Made by a program: the position numbers and the translations under genes | In this document: piece after piece, positions 7,076-14,142 of the stretch | Numbering within the stretch: the first letter of the stretch is position 1 | Layout: every line of letters begins with the position of its first letter | Notes under the pieces: model-generated | What the model was told of the DNA's origin: nothing | The model's database searches: none | What the model saw: the letters and a program-made list of their open reading frames with translations, nothing else | Assembly: GCA_049511115.1 (NCBI GenBank) | Contig: JBEKYH010000071.1 | Coordinates: 1 to 14,332, forward strand | Origin: JBEKYH01 sp049511115 | GTDB taxonomy: Bacteria; Planctomycetota; Phycisphaerae; Tepidisphaerales; Tepidisphaeraceae | Direction of reading: 5' to 3' | DNA: 14,332 nt

Positions 7076-7960
7076 ATGAAATATCTCACCCTTCTCGCCC
7101 TGTTGTTTGCCGCCATTCCCACCTGGGCTCAGGACACTTCCTCGCTTAACGCCGCCGCGACCCAGCCCGGCCCCCTGCTCGCCCAGATTCTTTTCCCTGG
7201 CGCCGCCGCGCAGGGCACCCCTCAGACTCAAGTGGGCGACGTCCCTGGCTGCCAGGTCCTGCACCTAACCACCGCAAGTGGCGAGCACGTCGTCGCGATG
7301 TACGCCGCCGCCCAGGACAGTGACGGCAACTCTCTTTCCGACCCGCAAAATCGCCCGACGATCCTCTACTTTTACGGCAACGCCAGCTCTATCACCGTTT
7401 CACTGAGGGAATTCGGGCAGTTCTGCCGCACCGGCGCCAATGTTCTAATGCCCGATTACGTGGGGTACGGAATGAGTTCCGGCAAGCCTTCGGAAGCCTC
7501 GCTCTACGAGACGGCCGATGCCTGCTACGACGAACTGGCCCACAAGCGCTCCGTCGCCCCCGGCAAGATCGTCGCCGTCGGCTGGTCGCTGGGAGCGGCC
7601 GTCGCGATCGACCTCGCTTCGCGCAAACCCGTCGCGGCCCTGGCTGTTTTCAACGCCTTCACCAACACCACCGACATGGCTCGCCTGCTTCTCCCCAACT
7701 TCCCACCCGGCGCGCAGGTAGTCTGGCGGTTCGACAATCTCAAAAAGATCGCCTCGATCAAGGTCCCGACCTTTATCTGCAATAGCGCACAGGATGAGAT
7801 CATCCCCCCGGCGATGTCCGATCAGCTCGCCGCCGCCGCGGCCGGCCCGGTGACGCGCGTCCGCGTTCCCGACGCGGACCACAACGGGATTTTCCAGGCT
7901 CATCCCGACGCGGTCTTCGTCCCTCTGCAGACCTTCATCGCCGGCGCGACCCAGAAATGA
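7076..7960 (+). CDS. Exported alpha/beta hydrolase (ABHD12/13/17-like)
   Basis: A 294-residue serine hydrolase of unknown substrate. Residues 1-18 form a signal peptide (hydrophobic L-L-A-L-L-F-A-A, then T-W-A with cleavage before Gln19), so it should act outside the cytoplasmic membrane. The oxyanion region Y-F-Y-G-N-A-S-S is followed by D-Y-V-G-Y-G-M-S-S-G, the nucleophile elbow G-W-S-L-G with Ser171, Asp240 in S-A-Q-D-E-I-I-P, and His269 in D-A-D-H-N-G. The full triad and the Y-x-G-N-A and D-Y-x-G-Y-G-x-S-x-G patterns point to the Bem46/ABHD17-type lineage, often esterases or thioesterases. It follows the small membrane protein by 9 bases and faces the coiled-coil gene with a 7-base gap between stop codons. 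No terminator is visible there. No Shine-Dalgarno is seen before the ATG. Confidence 0.88.
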   Translation: MKYLTLLALLFAAIPTWAQDTSSLNAAATQPGPLLAQILFPGAAAQGTPQTQVGDVPGCQVLHLTTASGEHVVAMYAAAQDSDGNSLSDPQNRPTILYFYGNASSITVSLREFGQFCRTGANVLMPDYVGYGMSSGKPSEASLYETADACYDELAHKRSVAPGKIVAVGWSLGAAVAIDLASRKPVAALAVFNAFTNTTDMARLLLPNFPPGAQVVWRFDNLKKIASIKVPTFICNSAQDEIIPPAMSDQLAAAAAGPVTRVRVPDADHNGIFQAHPDAVFVPLQTFIAGATQK

Positions 7961-7967
7961 TCGATAC

Positions 7968-8246
7968 CTACCTCCCCAACCCCTTCCCCGCCAGCGCCCG
8001 CGCAATCGTCGCCGACGAGCTCGTCGCATTTTGCGGCGGATGATCATCAATAATCTGCGCCGTCACGCGACGCGGCGTCTCCGCCGGCGGCTTGCCGATG
8101 ATCCCGGCAATCTGGTTCACCTCCATCAATTTCGCCCCGCGCTTCTGCTCCAGTTCGGCAATCTGCGCCTCCAATTCGTGCAAATCCTTCACCGCCGCCG
8201 CGTGCAACTCTTCCCCCTCCTGAATCCACTCTTGAATGCTCTTCAT
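7968..8246 (-). CDS. Small coiled-coil protein of unknown function
   Basis: A 92-residue soluble protein. Residues about 8-50 are rich in Glu, Leu, Ala and Lys with heptad-like spacing (E-L-E-A-Q-I-A-E-L-E-Q-K), predicting a coiled coil. This leads into N-Q-I-A-G-I-I-G-K-P-P, then a flexible segment and a C-terminal S-S-A-T-I-A-R-A-L-A-G-K-G-L-G-R. The frame is open nine codons further upstream, but ATG at 8246 is chosen because GGAG lies about 8 bases before it and the extra codons would overlap that ribosome site. Small proteins of this plan are, from memory, frequent in planctomycetes; no function is known to me. The gene diverges from ruvB and converges with the hydrolase gene. Confidence 0.75.
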   Translation of the reverse strand: MKSIQEWIQEGEELHAAAVKDLHELEAQIAELEQKRGAKLMEVNQIAGIIGKPPAETPRRVTAQIIDDHPPQNATSSSATIARALAGKGLGR

Positions 8247-8282
8247 ATTGAACTCCAATAACCGACAACCCAATCACCCAAG

Positions 8283-8316
8283 CACCTTGTCACCTTGTCA
8301 CCGTCACCTTGTCACC
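8283..8316. repeat. Short CACCTTGT tandem repeat
   Basis: CACCTTGT occurs at 8283-8290 and 8291-8298, followed by a shortened CACCGT (8299-8304), another CACCTTGT (8305-8312) and a final CACC. It lies in the divergent gap between the coiled-coil gene and ruvB. On the minus strand it reads as repeated ACAAGGTG upstream of the coiled-coil gene. Confidence 0.75.
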
Positions 8317-8411
8317 CACTCATCCCATAATAGCCGCCGTTTTTCAATCAGGAGAAGCGCCAACCGCGCCGCCCATTGATTCCCGCCCCAGATTGCGTCA
8401 TTCTCTCCCCC

Positions 8412-9497
8412 ATGCCACGCCAGCGCGTCATCTCCGGTTCTTCCAGCGGCGTGCCCGAGGAGCAATTTAACTACGCACTCCGCCCCCAGCGGTTTTCAGA
8501 GTATATCGGGCAGGAAACCCTCATCCGTAAGCTCAAAATCGCCGTGGATGCCGCCAAGGGCCGCAAGGAACCCGTCGAGCACATGCTCCTCCACGGCCCG
8601 CCGGGTTTGGGAAAGACCACCCTTGCCCACGTCGTCGCCAACGAAATGGGCGCCGCCGTCATGGTCACCAACGGCCCGGCCCTCACCAAAGGAGCCGACC
8701 TGGTCGGCATTCTCACCAAGCTCGGCGAGGGTGATGTGCTGTTCATCGACGAAATCCATCGCCTGCCGGCGCTGGTAGAAGAATACCTCTACCCCGCCAT
8801 GGAAGATTACAAAGTGGACGTCACCATCGACGCCGGCATGCACGCGCGCACGATTACCATGCCGATCCAGCGGTTTACGCTCATCGGCGCCACCACGCGC
8901 ATCGGCCTTCTCACCGGCCCCATGCGCGGCCGCTTCGGCATCGCCCAGCACATCGACTTCTACTCCCCCGAAGCGCTGCACGAAATCCTGCGCCAAAACG
9001 CCAAGCTCCTCAAACTCCAATCCGAAGATTCCGCCCTGTCCGAGCTGGCCCGCCGGAGCCGCGGCACCCCGCGCATCGCCAACCGTCTCCTCCGCCGCGT
9101 GCGCGATTTCGCCGCCGTCGAGGGCGGCGACGAAGCCTACCGATCCGATGCGAGAATCACGCTCAAAGTCACGCGGCAAGCCCTTGAGTTGGAAGGCATC
9201 GACGACCGCGGCCTCGACGACCAGGACCGCGCCTTCCTCCGCACCCTCATCGACATCTACGACGGCGGCCCCGCAGGCGTCGAAGCCATCGCTGCCAGTC
9301 TCGGCGAGGAGACCGACACCCTGGAAGACGTGATCGAACCGTACCTTTTGCAAACCGGCTTCATCCTGCGCACGCGCCAAGGCCGCCGCGCCACCGCAAT
9401 GGCTTACGATCACCTGGGCCTCAAGCGCCCCCCCCGGCCGCCGACCGCCGAAGATGATCCGGCCGCGCAGACCGATGCCTTGCCTTTCGGTGCGTAG
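8412..9497 (+). CDS. ruvB: Holliday junction branch-migration ATPase RuvB
   Basis: AAA+ motor that forms a hexamer on DNA and, with RuvA, drives branch migration of Holliday junctions for RuvC cleavage during recombinational repair. The 361-residue protein begins its conserved core at F-N-Y-A-L-R-P-Q-R-F. It has Walker A G-P-P-G-L-G-K-T-T at 62-70, Walker B L-F-I-D-E-I-H at 110-116, sensor I I-G-A-T-T-R at 158-163 and the arginine-finger segment G-P-M-R-G-R-F-G at 169-176. The C-terminal winged helix has D-V-I-E-P-Y-L-L-Q-T-G-F-I and R-T-R-Q-G-R-R-A-T. A 12-codon TTG extension exists, but ATG at 8412 gives the family-like N-terminus; no Shine-Dalgarno supports either. The roughly 20-residue tail after L-G-L-K-R-P-P is Pro- and Asp-rich and variable in the family. 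ruvA and ruvC are not adjacent. Confidence 0.97.
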   Translation: MPRQRVISGSSSGVPEEQFNYALRPQRFSEYIGQETLIRKLKIAVDAAKGRKEPVEHMLLHGPPGLGKTTLAHVVANEMGAAVMVTNGPALTKGADLVGILTKLGEGDVLFIDEIHRLPALVEEYLYPAMEDYKVDVTIDAGMHARTITMPIQRFTLIGATTRIGLLTGPMRGRFGIAQHIDFYSPEALHEILRQNAKLLKLQSEDSALSELARRSRGTPRIANRLLRRVRDFAAVEGGDEAYRSDARITLKVTRQALELEGIDDRGLDDQDRAFLRTLIDIYDGGPAGVEAIAASLGEETDTLEDVIEPYLLQTGFILRTRQGRRATAMAYDHLGLKRPPRPPTAEDDPAAQTDALPFGA

Positions 9498-9506
9498 CCG
9501 CAATTG

Positions 9507-9561
9507 GTAGGGTGGGCATCGCCCACCATTTTCGCCAGGCGGTGGGCAATGCCCACCCTAC
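9507..9561. repeat. REP doublet (REPIN-like) GGTGGGC/GCCCACC
   Basis: Two 21-base arms (9507-9527 and 9541-9561) are inverted copies with one mismatch, separated by 13 bases. Each arm also contains its own palindrome, GGTGGGC-NNN-GCCCACC (loops ATC and AAT), so the DNA or RNA can form one long hairpin or two small ones. It begins 10 bases after the ruvB stop. Translated upstream extensions of the next gene run through it and are artefacts. Confidence 0.85.
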
Positions 9562-9581
9562 GTTGTTTGGGAGTCCGCCCA

Positions 9582-9920
9582 ATGAAAATCCGCTGTCTTT
9601 TCTTCGCCTCCACCGTCGTCGCTGCAGCATCGCTGTGTGGCTGTTCCACGCAAAACCCCGCGACCGTCAGCGAGAAACAGTTCATCACCTACTACCAGGA
9701 CCAGGACACCTACACCGATGTCTGGTACATGGGTTCCGATACCACCTACGATTATTTCTGTATGGAACATTGGACGTTCAAGCCCGACGGCTCCGACGCC
9801 ACGCTCGACAAGCGCAGCTTCTATCGCGTTACCCTTGTCAGCAACAAAGTGAAGAGCCCCTTCCCTTTGACTCAGGATGAAGCGAAGTGGCGTCTCATGC
9901 GTCCCAACTCGCGCGGATAG
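9582..9920 (+). CDS. Small predicted lipoprotein, unknown function
   Basis: A 112-residue protein with a lipoprotein signal: M-K-I-R, a hydrophobic stretch, then lipobox L-C-G-C with Cys21 as the acylated residue. Mature part is about 92 residues, rich in Tyr, Asp and Thr (Q-D-T-Y-T-D-V-W-Y-M-G-S-D-T-T-Y-D-Y-F), followed by a stretch suggesting beta strands. I do not recognise a family. The frame is open 26 codons further upstream, but that part is translated from the REP doublet. ATG at 9582 is preferred because GGGAG (9569-9573) lies 8 bases before it and it starts a proper signal peptide. Its stop lies 16 bases from the converging isomerase-like gene, with no visible terminator between them. 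It could share a transcript with ruvB, though the repeat may separate them. Confidence 0.72.
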   Translation: MKIRCLFFASTVVAAASLCGCSTQNPATVSEKQFITYYQDQDTYTDVWYMGSDTTYDYFCMEHWTFKPDGSDATLDKRSFYRVTLVSNKVKSPFPLTQDEAKWRLMRPNSRG

Positions 9921-9936
9921 CGTGAGATGACTCCCC

Positions 9937-10827
9937 TCAAATCCCCCGCAGATACTTCAGGCCCGCCCCTGCTCCCGCCGCGCGCTCGGTCAGTTCAATC
10001 GGATCAATCGTAATCCACCCCTCAAACCCCGCCTCATCCAGCAGCGCCAGCAACCCCGCCCAATCCGTTGATCCGCGCCCCACAATCACCGGCTTCGTCC
10101 GCCCTCCCGCGCCCCCAACGGCATCGCGTCCGCGCACATGCCGGATAAGCGAACCGATGGACGAAAACACCTCACTTGCCGCAATTCCATCCGCAAGAAT
10201 CGCCACCGGGTCCAGATCAATCCCAAACCAGGGGCATCGCGCCGCCCGCACCGCGCGCTCCAGCGCCGCCAGACTCGCCAGCTCGCTCCGCATGGCAACC
10301 ATCACGCCATACCGATCCGCGCGCCGCCCCAGCTCCACCAGCGCCTCATCCACGCGCGCCGCAAAAACCGCGTCGAATGGCACAGTCGCGATTGCTGCCG
10401 CCTGCGGCTTGGGCTCTGGAATCAGAATAATCCCCGCCAAATCCGCCGAAATCGGCGCTTTTGTTTCGACTTGAACCTCCGGCGCCGGCAGCGGCCCCAG
10501 TTCCAGGCACACCAGCCGCGCCTCCAGCCCCGCCGCCGTCTCCAAAACCCGATCCCACCTCCACAGCAGCGCATCCACATCGCCGCCCGCCGACATTCCC
10601 TTGACCCCTCCGTCGGTGCGCAGCGCAACAATCGCCTGATCCTGCTGCGTCATCATCTGCCGAAACTCGCGCCGCCCGCTGCCCGAAAGCGCCGTCAGGT
10701 CGAGCGCCGAGGTTGTAGCATCGAATTGCAACCCGCCAAACCCCAACTCGCGCGCCATCCGCGCCGCCGCCCGCGCTTCCTCGCTCAATGCCGCGGCCAC
10801 CGCCCCGATTCGTTTACGTCCGGCCAT
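9937..10827 (-). CDS. Xylose isomerase-like TIM-barrel protein, doubtful metal site
   Basis: A 296-residue protein of the sugar-phosphate isomerase/AP endonuclease 2 superfamily. The N-terminus has the typical opening in which helix A-A-R-M-A-R-E-L-G-F leads to G-G-L-Q-F-D. The C-terminal part shows F-G-I-D-L-D-P (201-207), the R-H-V-R-G-R-D segment (229-235) and V-G-R-G-S-T-D-W-A-G-L-L-A-L-L with G-F-E-G-W-I-T-I-D (249-275), all characteristic of the fold. Two usual metal ligands look changed: where a Glu is normally found after V-M-V-A (about 179-180) the sequence has Met-Arg, and the final strand ends in Asp275 rather than Glu. It may be a divergent or non-catalytic member; no substrate can be assigned. 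It lies 51 bases downstream of lepB on the same strand and is probably co-transcribed with it. Confidence 0.7.
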   Translation of the reverse strand: MAGRKRIGAVAAALSEEARAAARMARELGFGGLQFDATTSALDLTALSGSGRREFRQMMTQQDQAIVALRTDGGVKGMSAGGDVDALLWRWDRVLETAAGLEARLVCLELGPLPAPEVQVETKAPISADLAGIILIPEPKPQAAAIATVPFDAVFAARVDEALVELGRRADRYGVMVAMRSELASLAALERAVRAARCPWFGIDLDPVAILADGIAASEVFSSIGSLIRHVRGRDAVGGAGGRTKPVIVGRGSTDWAGLLALLDEAGFEGWITIDPIELTERAAGAGAGLKYLRGI

Positions 10828-10878
10828 ATTGATCGCTCGGAAAAAACTCGCGGCGCCTTATCTCTTGCGCGTTATCCC

Positions 10879-12621
10879 TTAATGGATAAATCGCATGTCG
10901 CCAAAATCCGGCACCAGCGCCGGCCAGCCCGCTACCGGGCGATACCCCGCCGGCCAGTAGACAAAAAACGCCTTGCCCAGCATAAACCGTCCCGGCACCC
11001 GCCCCGATTCCACATCCAAGTCCTCATCCGGCAATTGAATCGGCTCCGTCCAGTACCGCGCGTCGCCGCTGATCAGTGAATTGTCCCCCATCACAAAATA
11101 CTCATCGTCATCATATGTCCCCTGCCCATCCGTGCGCGGCTCCCCGCGCCGATGCAGCTTCACCGGATTATCCGGCATCGCCCAATACAGCCGCGCGTCG
11201 GTATTCTTATTCGTGTAATAGATGTCGCGCCACAGGCTCACATGCGCCAGCGAACAGGTCTGATCCGCCGCCGCAATGCTGATCTCCGGCCCATCCCGCG
11301 TCGGCGGCGAAGCCAGTCCATGAAACTCCTTCAGCAACTCATCCACATCCGGCGAATACTCCGCCGGCGTTGTCTGCAACACATCCTTGCCGTTGATCCG
11401 CAGCGTCACCTGGTAGTTCACATTCATGAATTCCAGCCACAGCGGCCCATCCGGCTTTATGCCTTGATCCGCCAGTTTCACCGGCCCGCCATCCGCCGTC
11501 GTGGTCCCGTCGGGATGATGATGCCACAGCGTGACTGAATCCGCCGACACCTCCGCGGTGAATTCATGATCGCGCTTGCTCAGCCGCATCTTCAGCGATC
11601 CGCTCCCGCTGCCGCGCTGGTAGAGCGCGCTTAATTTCAAATCGCTGACCCAGTTCCGCGAACTGTCGCTTCCCGCCTCGTTCTCCCCGCCGATGCGCCG
11701 TTGATCTTCGGGAACGTCATAAACCAGGTAATCATTCGTCGTTTGTGTCGCCGGATTGGCCAGCGCGTCATAGCGGATGCTCTGTTCGTTCGTGCCGCTG
11801 AAATGGAAGACGCGCCCGTCCGACGCATTGTGCCCCAGGTTCCATCCGTTCTCCCCGCTGCTCGTCTTCCACGGCTGCACCCACGGCTTGGCCCGATCCG
11901 ACCGCGGCAACCCTTGAGGGTAATAGTCATTATTATTCACCACCCGCCACAGCGCCTCCTGCACATCGCGCGGCCGCCGCTGCACCTGCCAGTTGTTCTG
12001 CTCATCGAGCAGGTACGTCTCCCCGTCCAGGACCATCAGCGTGTCGCCCGGCTCACCCACCAGGCGCTTGATGTAATTCTGCGTGTAATGATATTTGTCC
12101 GGAGCGTCGGGCGCCTTGAAAACCACCACGTCCCACCGCCGCGGCGGACTCAGCAAAAAGGCGTACTTCAACACCAGAATCCGGTCCCCATACCGCACCG
12201 GCTGAGGCTGCGTGCCGCCGGGGAATTCCGTCGGCCCGCGAAATTGCCGCCCCTGTGCATCCCTGAAGTACTGATTCTGCGGCATCCCCAGCCGATCGCG
12301 AATCGGCCCGTTGGTGATGTGATACCCGCAGTTGGGGCAATAAATATCATCCTGCGGCATGTCCTCCGACGGCACGCTCGTGTCGTCCGGGTTGGCTGTC
12401 GCGTAGTTGACGTCAAACACATACCCGCAGTCAGGACACCGAAAGCGCATATGCGCCCCGTCCAGCGTCGGCGCCATCGACCCGGTCGGAATAACAAACG
12501 CCTCGACGACAAACGCGCGAAAGATGAACGCCAAAATAAAGGCGACGACAATCGACTCGATCGTCTCCTTGATATTGGACCCCCCGCTCTGCTGCGCCGC
12601 CGGCCCAATGACTTCACTCAT
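10879..12621 (-). CDS. lepB: Enlarged signal peptidase I with inserted domains
   Basis: Membrane-bound serine protease that removes signal peptides from exported proteins. It is 580 residues, against roughly 180-320 for common bacterial forms. One membrane anchor (22-41) precedes the active-site box P-T-G-S-M-A-P-T-L with Ser48. Residues 62-98 contain C-P-D-C and C-P-N-C, a zinc-ribbon-like pair set between the Ser and Lys boxes. The Lys box Y-I-K-R-L-V-G-E-P-G-D supplies Lys185. Residues about 200-500 are a large insertion; its segment 320-465 is rich in predicted beta strands (L-W-L-E-F-M-N-V-N-Y-Q-V-T-L-R-I-N-G-K), like a LamG or jelly-roll fold. The last box F-V-M-G-D-N-S-L-I-S-G-D-A-R-Y-W is at 509-524. 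All catalytic boxes are intact. The second in-frame ATG is chosen because AGGA sits 8 bases before it. It follows lysA across a repeat and precedes the isomerase-like gene. Confidence 0.93.
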   Translation of the reverse strand: MSEVIGPAAQQSGGSNIKETIESIVVAFILAFIFRAFVVEAFVIPTGSMAPTLDGAHMRFRCPDCGYVFDVNYATANPDDTSVPSEDMPQDDIYCPNCGYHITNGPIRDRLGMPQNQYFRDAQGRQFRGPTEFPGGTQPQPVRYGDRILVLKYAFLLSPPRRWDVVVFKAPDAPDKYHYTQNYIKRLVGEPGDTLMVLDGETYLLDEQNNWQVQRRPRDVQEALWRVVNNNDYYPQGLPRSDRAKPWVQPWKTSSGENGWNLGHNASDGRVFHFSGTNEQSIRYDALANPATQTTNDYLVYDVPEDQRRIGGENEAGSDSSRNWVSDLKLSALYQRGSGSGSLKMRLSKRDHEFTAEVSADSVTLWHHHPDGTTTADGGPVKLADQGIKPDGPLWLEFMNVNYQVTLRINGKDVLQTTPAEYSPDVDELLKEFHGLASPPTRDGPEISIAAADQTCSLAHVSLWRDIYYTNKNTDARLYWAMPDNPVKLHRRGEPRTDGQGTYDDDEYFVMGDNSLISGDARYWTEPIQLPDEDLDVESGRVPGRFMLGKAFFVYWPAGYRPVAGWPALVPDFGDMRFIH

Positions 12622-12726
12622 ACAACGCATCCTACGCCAACCACCACGAAGCGAAAAGCCGGGCGCGGAGCACTACGCCCCGGACATGCCGTCACCTAAA
12701 CAAGCCTTGTCGGTGTGCCAAATGCG

Positions 12727-12836
12727 GAATGAACGCTGAGGCGCCGAGGCGCTGAGGAAGAAAATGCGGAGAATTTCAAACTCATTTTATTCCTCGTCTT
12801 TCCTACCTCTGCGCCTCCGCGCCTCAGCGTTCATTC
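12727..12836. repeat. MITE-like inverted repeat, copy B
   Basis: Arms 12727-12757 and 12806-12836 are inverted copies differing at two of 31 bases, and end in GAATGAACG/CGTTCATTC. The left arm has three 8-base units: CGCTGAGG, CGCCGAGG, CGCTGAGG (12734-12757). The 48-base AT-richer spacer has AAATGCGG followed by ATTTCAAA, like copy A at 2524-2661. It lies between the lysA stop and lepB start and could form a strong hairpin in the transcript. Confidence 0.85.
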
Positions 12837-12853
12837 CTCTTTTCCCCGCTGGA

Positions 12854-14134
12854 TCATCGCTCCCCCGCCACCAGATCCTCCATCGTTTCGCGCCTGCGGA
12901 TCACCTTAAAGCTCGCCCCATCCACCAGCACTTCGCACGCCCGCGGGCGGTTGTTGTAATTGCTGCTCATGGCAAACCCATACGCCCCGGCCGTGAAAAC
13001 CGCCAGCAAATCCCCGCGCGCCGTCGGCGGCAGCGGTCTCCCTTTGGCCAGGAAATCTCCGCTCTCGCAGATCGGCCCGACCACGTCCGCCACCTCGCCC
13101 CCCACGGGAACCAGCGTCCGGTCCCGCTTCACAGGCACGTTCGCCGCGTCCGGCCTGGTCGGCCAGATAAAGTGATAGCTGTCATAAAGAATCGGCCGCA
13201 TCAGGTCGTTCATCCCCGCGTCCACGATCACAAACTTCTTCGCTCCACCGGTTTTGCGATACAGCACGCGCGTGAGCAAAATCCCCGCATTCCCCGCGAT
13301 ATACCTCCCCGGCTCCAGTGCGATCCGGTACGGCTTATCCTTCACCAGCGGCACTATCGCCTTGGCGTGCTCCGTGATCGGCAGCGCCTGATCGGCCCGC
13401 TCATAATTCACCCCAAATCCGCCCCCCAGATCGAGCCACTCAATCTTGTGCCCGCGTTCTGCCAGCCGCTCGATCAGCCCCGTGACCTTGCTCACCGCCT
13501 CGATATAAGGCGCAATCTCATACACTGGCGACCCGATGTGAATATGAATCCCCGCCAGCCGCAGGTGCTTGAGGTCGCGGTATTGGGCAAATACTCTCTC
13601 GGCCCGCTCGATATCCACGCCGAATTTCGTCTCCTTCTTTCCGGTCGTGGTATGCAGATGCGTCTTGGGATCGACATCCGGATTCACGCGCAGCGCCCCA
13701 ACCACCGACTTCCCCATCCCGTGGGCGATTGCCTCGATATTCTCAATCTCCGCCTCGGACTCGATGTTGAACGCCGCGATCCCCGCATTGATCGCCTCGG
13801 CAATCTCCGCGTCGGTCTTCCCCACGCCCGCGTAGATAATCTCCGACGCCTTTCCCCCCGCCTGCAGCGCCCGAAAAAGCTCCCCCCCGCTGGTCACATC
13901 AAACCCGCACCCCGCCTCTGCCAAAAACCGCAGAATGCTCAAATTCCCGCAGCTTTTCACGCTGTAACAAACCGTCGCCTTCACCGGCGAAAACGCATCG
14001 GCAATCTGCCGGTAATGATGCAAAAACGTCGCCTTGGAATACACGTACGCCGGCGTCCCCACCTGCCGCGCGATCTGCGCCGCGGGAACGTCCTCGCAAT
14101 AGAGTTCGCCGTTCTTGTAGTTGAAGAAATCCAT
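12854..14134 (-). CDS. lysA: Diaminopimelate decarboxylase
   Basis: PLP-dependent enzyme that decarboxylates meso-diaminopimelate to L-lysine, the last step of lysine synthesis. The 426-residue protein has the PLP-binding Lys60 in C-Y-S-V-K-S-C-G-N; the usual consensus is A-V-K-A-N, so K-S-C is a slight variant. Then come the barrel motifs G-I-H-I-H-I-G-S (195-202), the phosphate-binding D-L-G-G-G-F-G-V (235-242), E-P-G-R-Y-I (274-279), the second-subunit Cys356 in C-E-S-G-D, and G-A-Y-G-F-A-M-S-S-N-Y-N (383-394). Length and motif order are normal. Related enzymes (carboxynorspermidine or ornithine decarboxylases) share the fold, but C-E-S-x-D with E-P-G-R and G-A-Y fits LysA. There is no Shine-Dalgarno; a promoter is predicted almost touching the start codon. 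It is followed on the same strand by a repeat and lepB. Confidence 0.95.
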   Translation of the reverse strand: MDFFNYKNGELYCEDVPAAQIARQVGTPAYVYSKATFLHHYRQIADAFSPVKATVCYSVKSCGNLSILRFLAEAGCGFDVTSGGELFRALQAGGKASEIIYAGVGKTDAEIAEAINAGIAAFNIESEAEIENIEAIAHGMGKSVVGALRVNPDVDPKTHLHTTTGKKETKFGVDIERAERVFAQYRDLKHLRLAGIHIHIGSPVYEIAPYIEAVSKVTGLIERLAERGHKIEWLDLGGGFGVNYERADQALPITEHAKAIVPLVKDKPYRIALEPGRYIAGNAGILLTRVLYRKTGGAKKFVIVDAGMNDLMRPILYDSYHFIWPTRPDAANVPVKRDRTLVPVGGEVADVVGPICESGDFLAKGRPLPPTARGDLLAVFTAGAYGFAMSSNYNNRPRACEVLVDGASFKVIRRRETMEDLVAGER

Positions 14135-14142
14135 TGGGGGAG

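Noticed and set aside
8283..8316. CRISPR-like array
   Set aside because: Units are 8 bases and contiguous with no spacers; it is a simple tandem repeat.
8496..9503. 335-codon minus-strand frame over ruvB
   Set aside because: Antisense to an unmistakable RuvB; product is Gly/Asp/Val-rich shadow sequence.
9504..9581. N-terminal extension of the lipoprotein gene
   Set aside because: These codons are the translated REP doublet; GGGAG and a signal peptide support ATG at 9582.
10841..10870. Possible terminator after lepB (GCGC pair then six T on the minus strand)
   Set aside because: The stem is only four base pairs with a long gap before the T-run, and the downstream gene is in the same direction only 51 bases from lepB.
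10138..11079. 313-codon plus-strand frame spanning the isomerase-like gene and the end of lepB
   Set aside because: Extremely Arg/Pro/Gln-rich; covers two genes on the opposite strand that have family motifs.
11701..12699. 332-codon plus-strand frame over lepB
   Set aside because: Arg/Pro/His-rich antisense shadow of the signal peptidase; no domain and no ribosome site.
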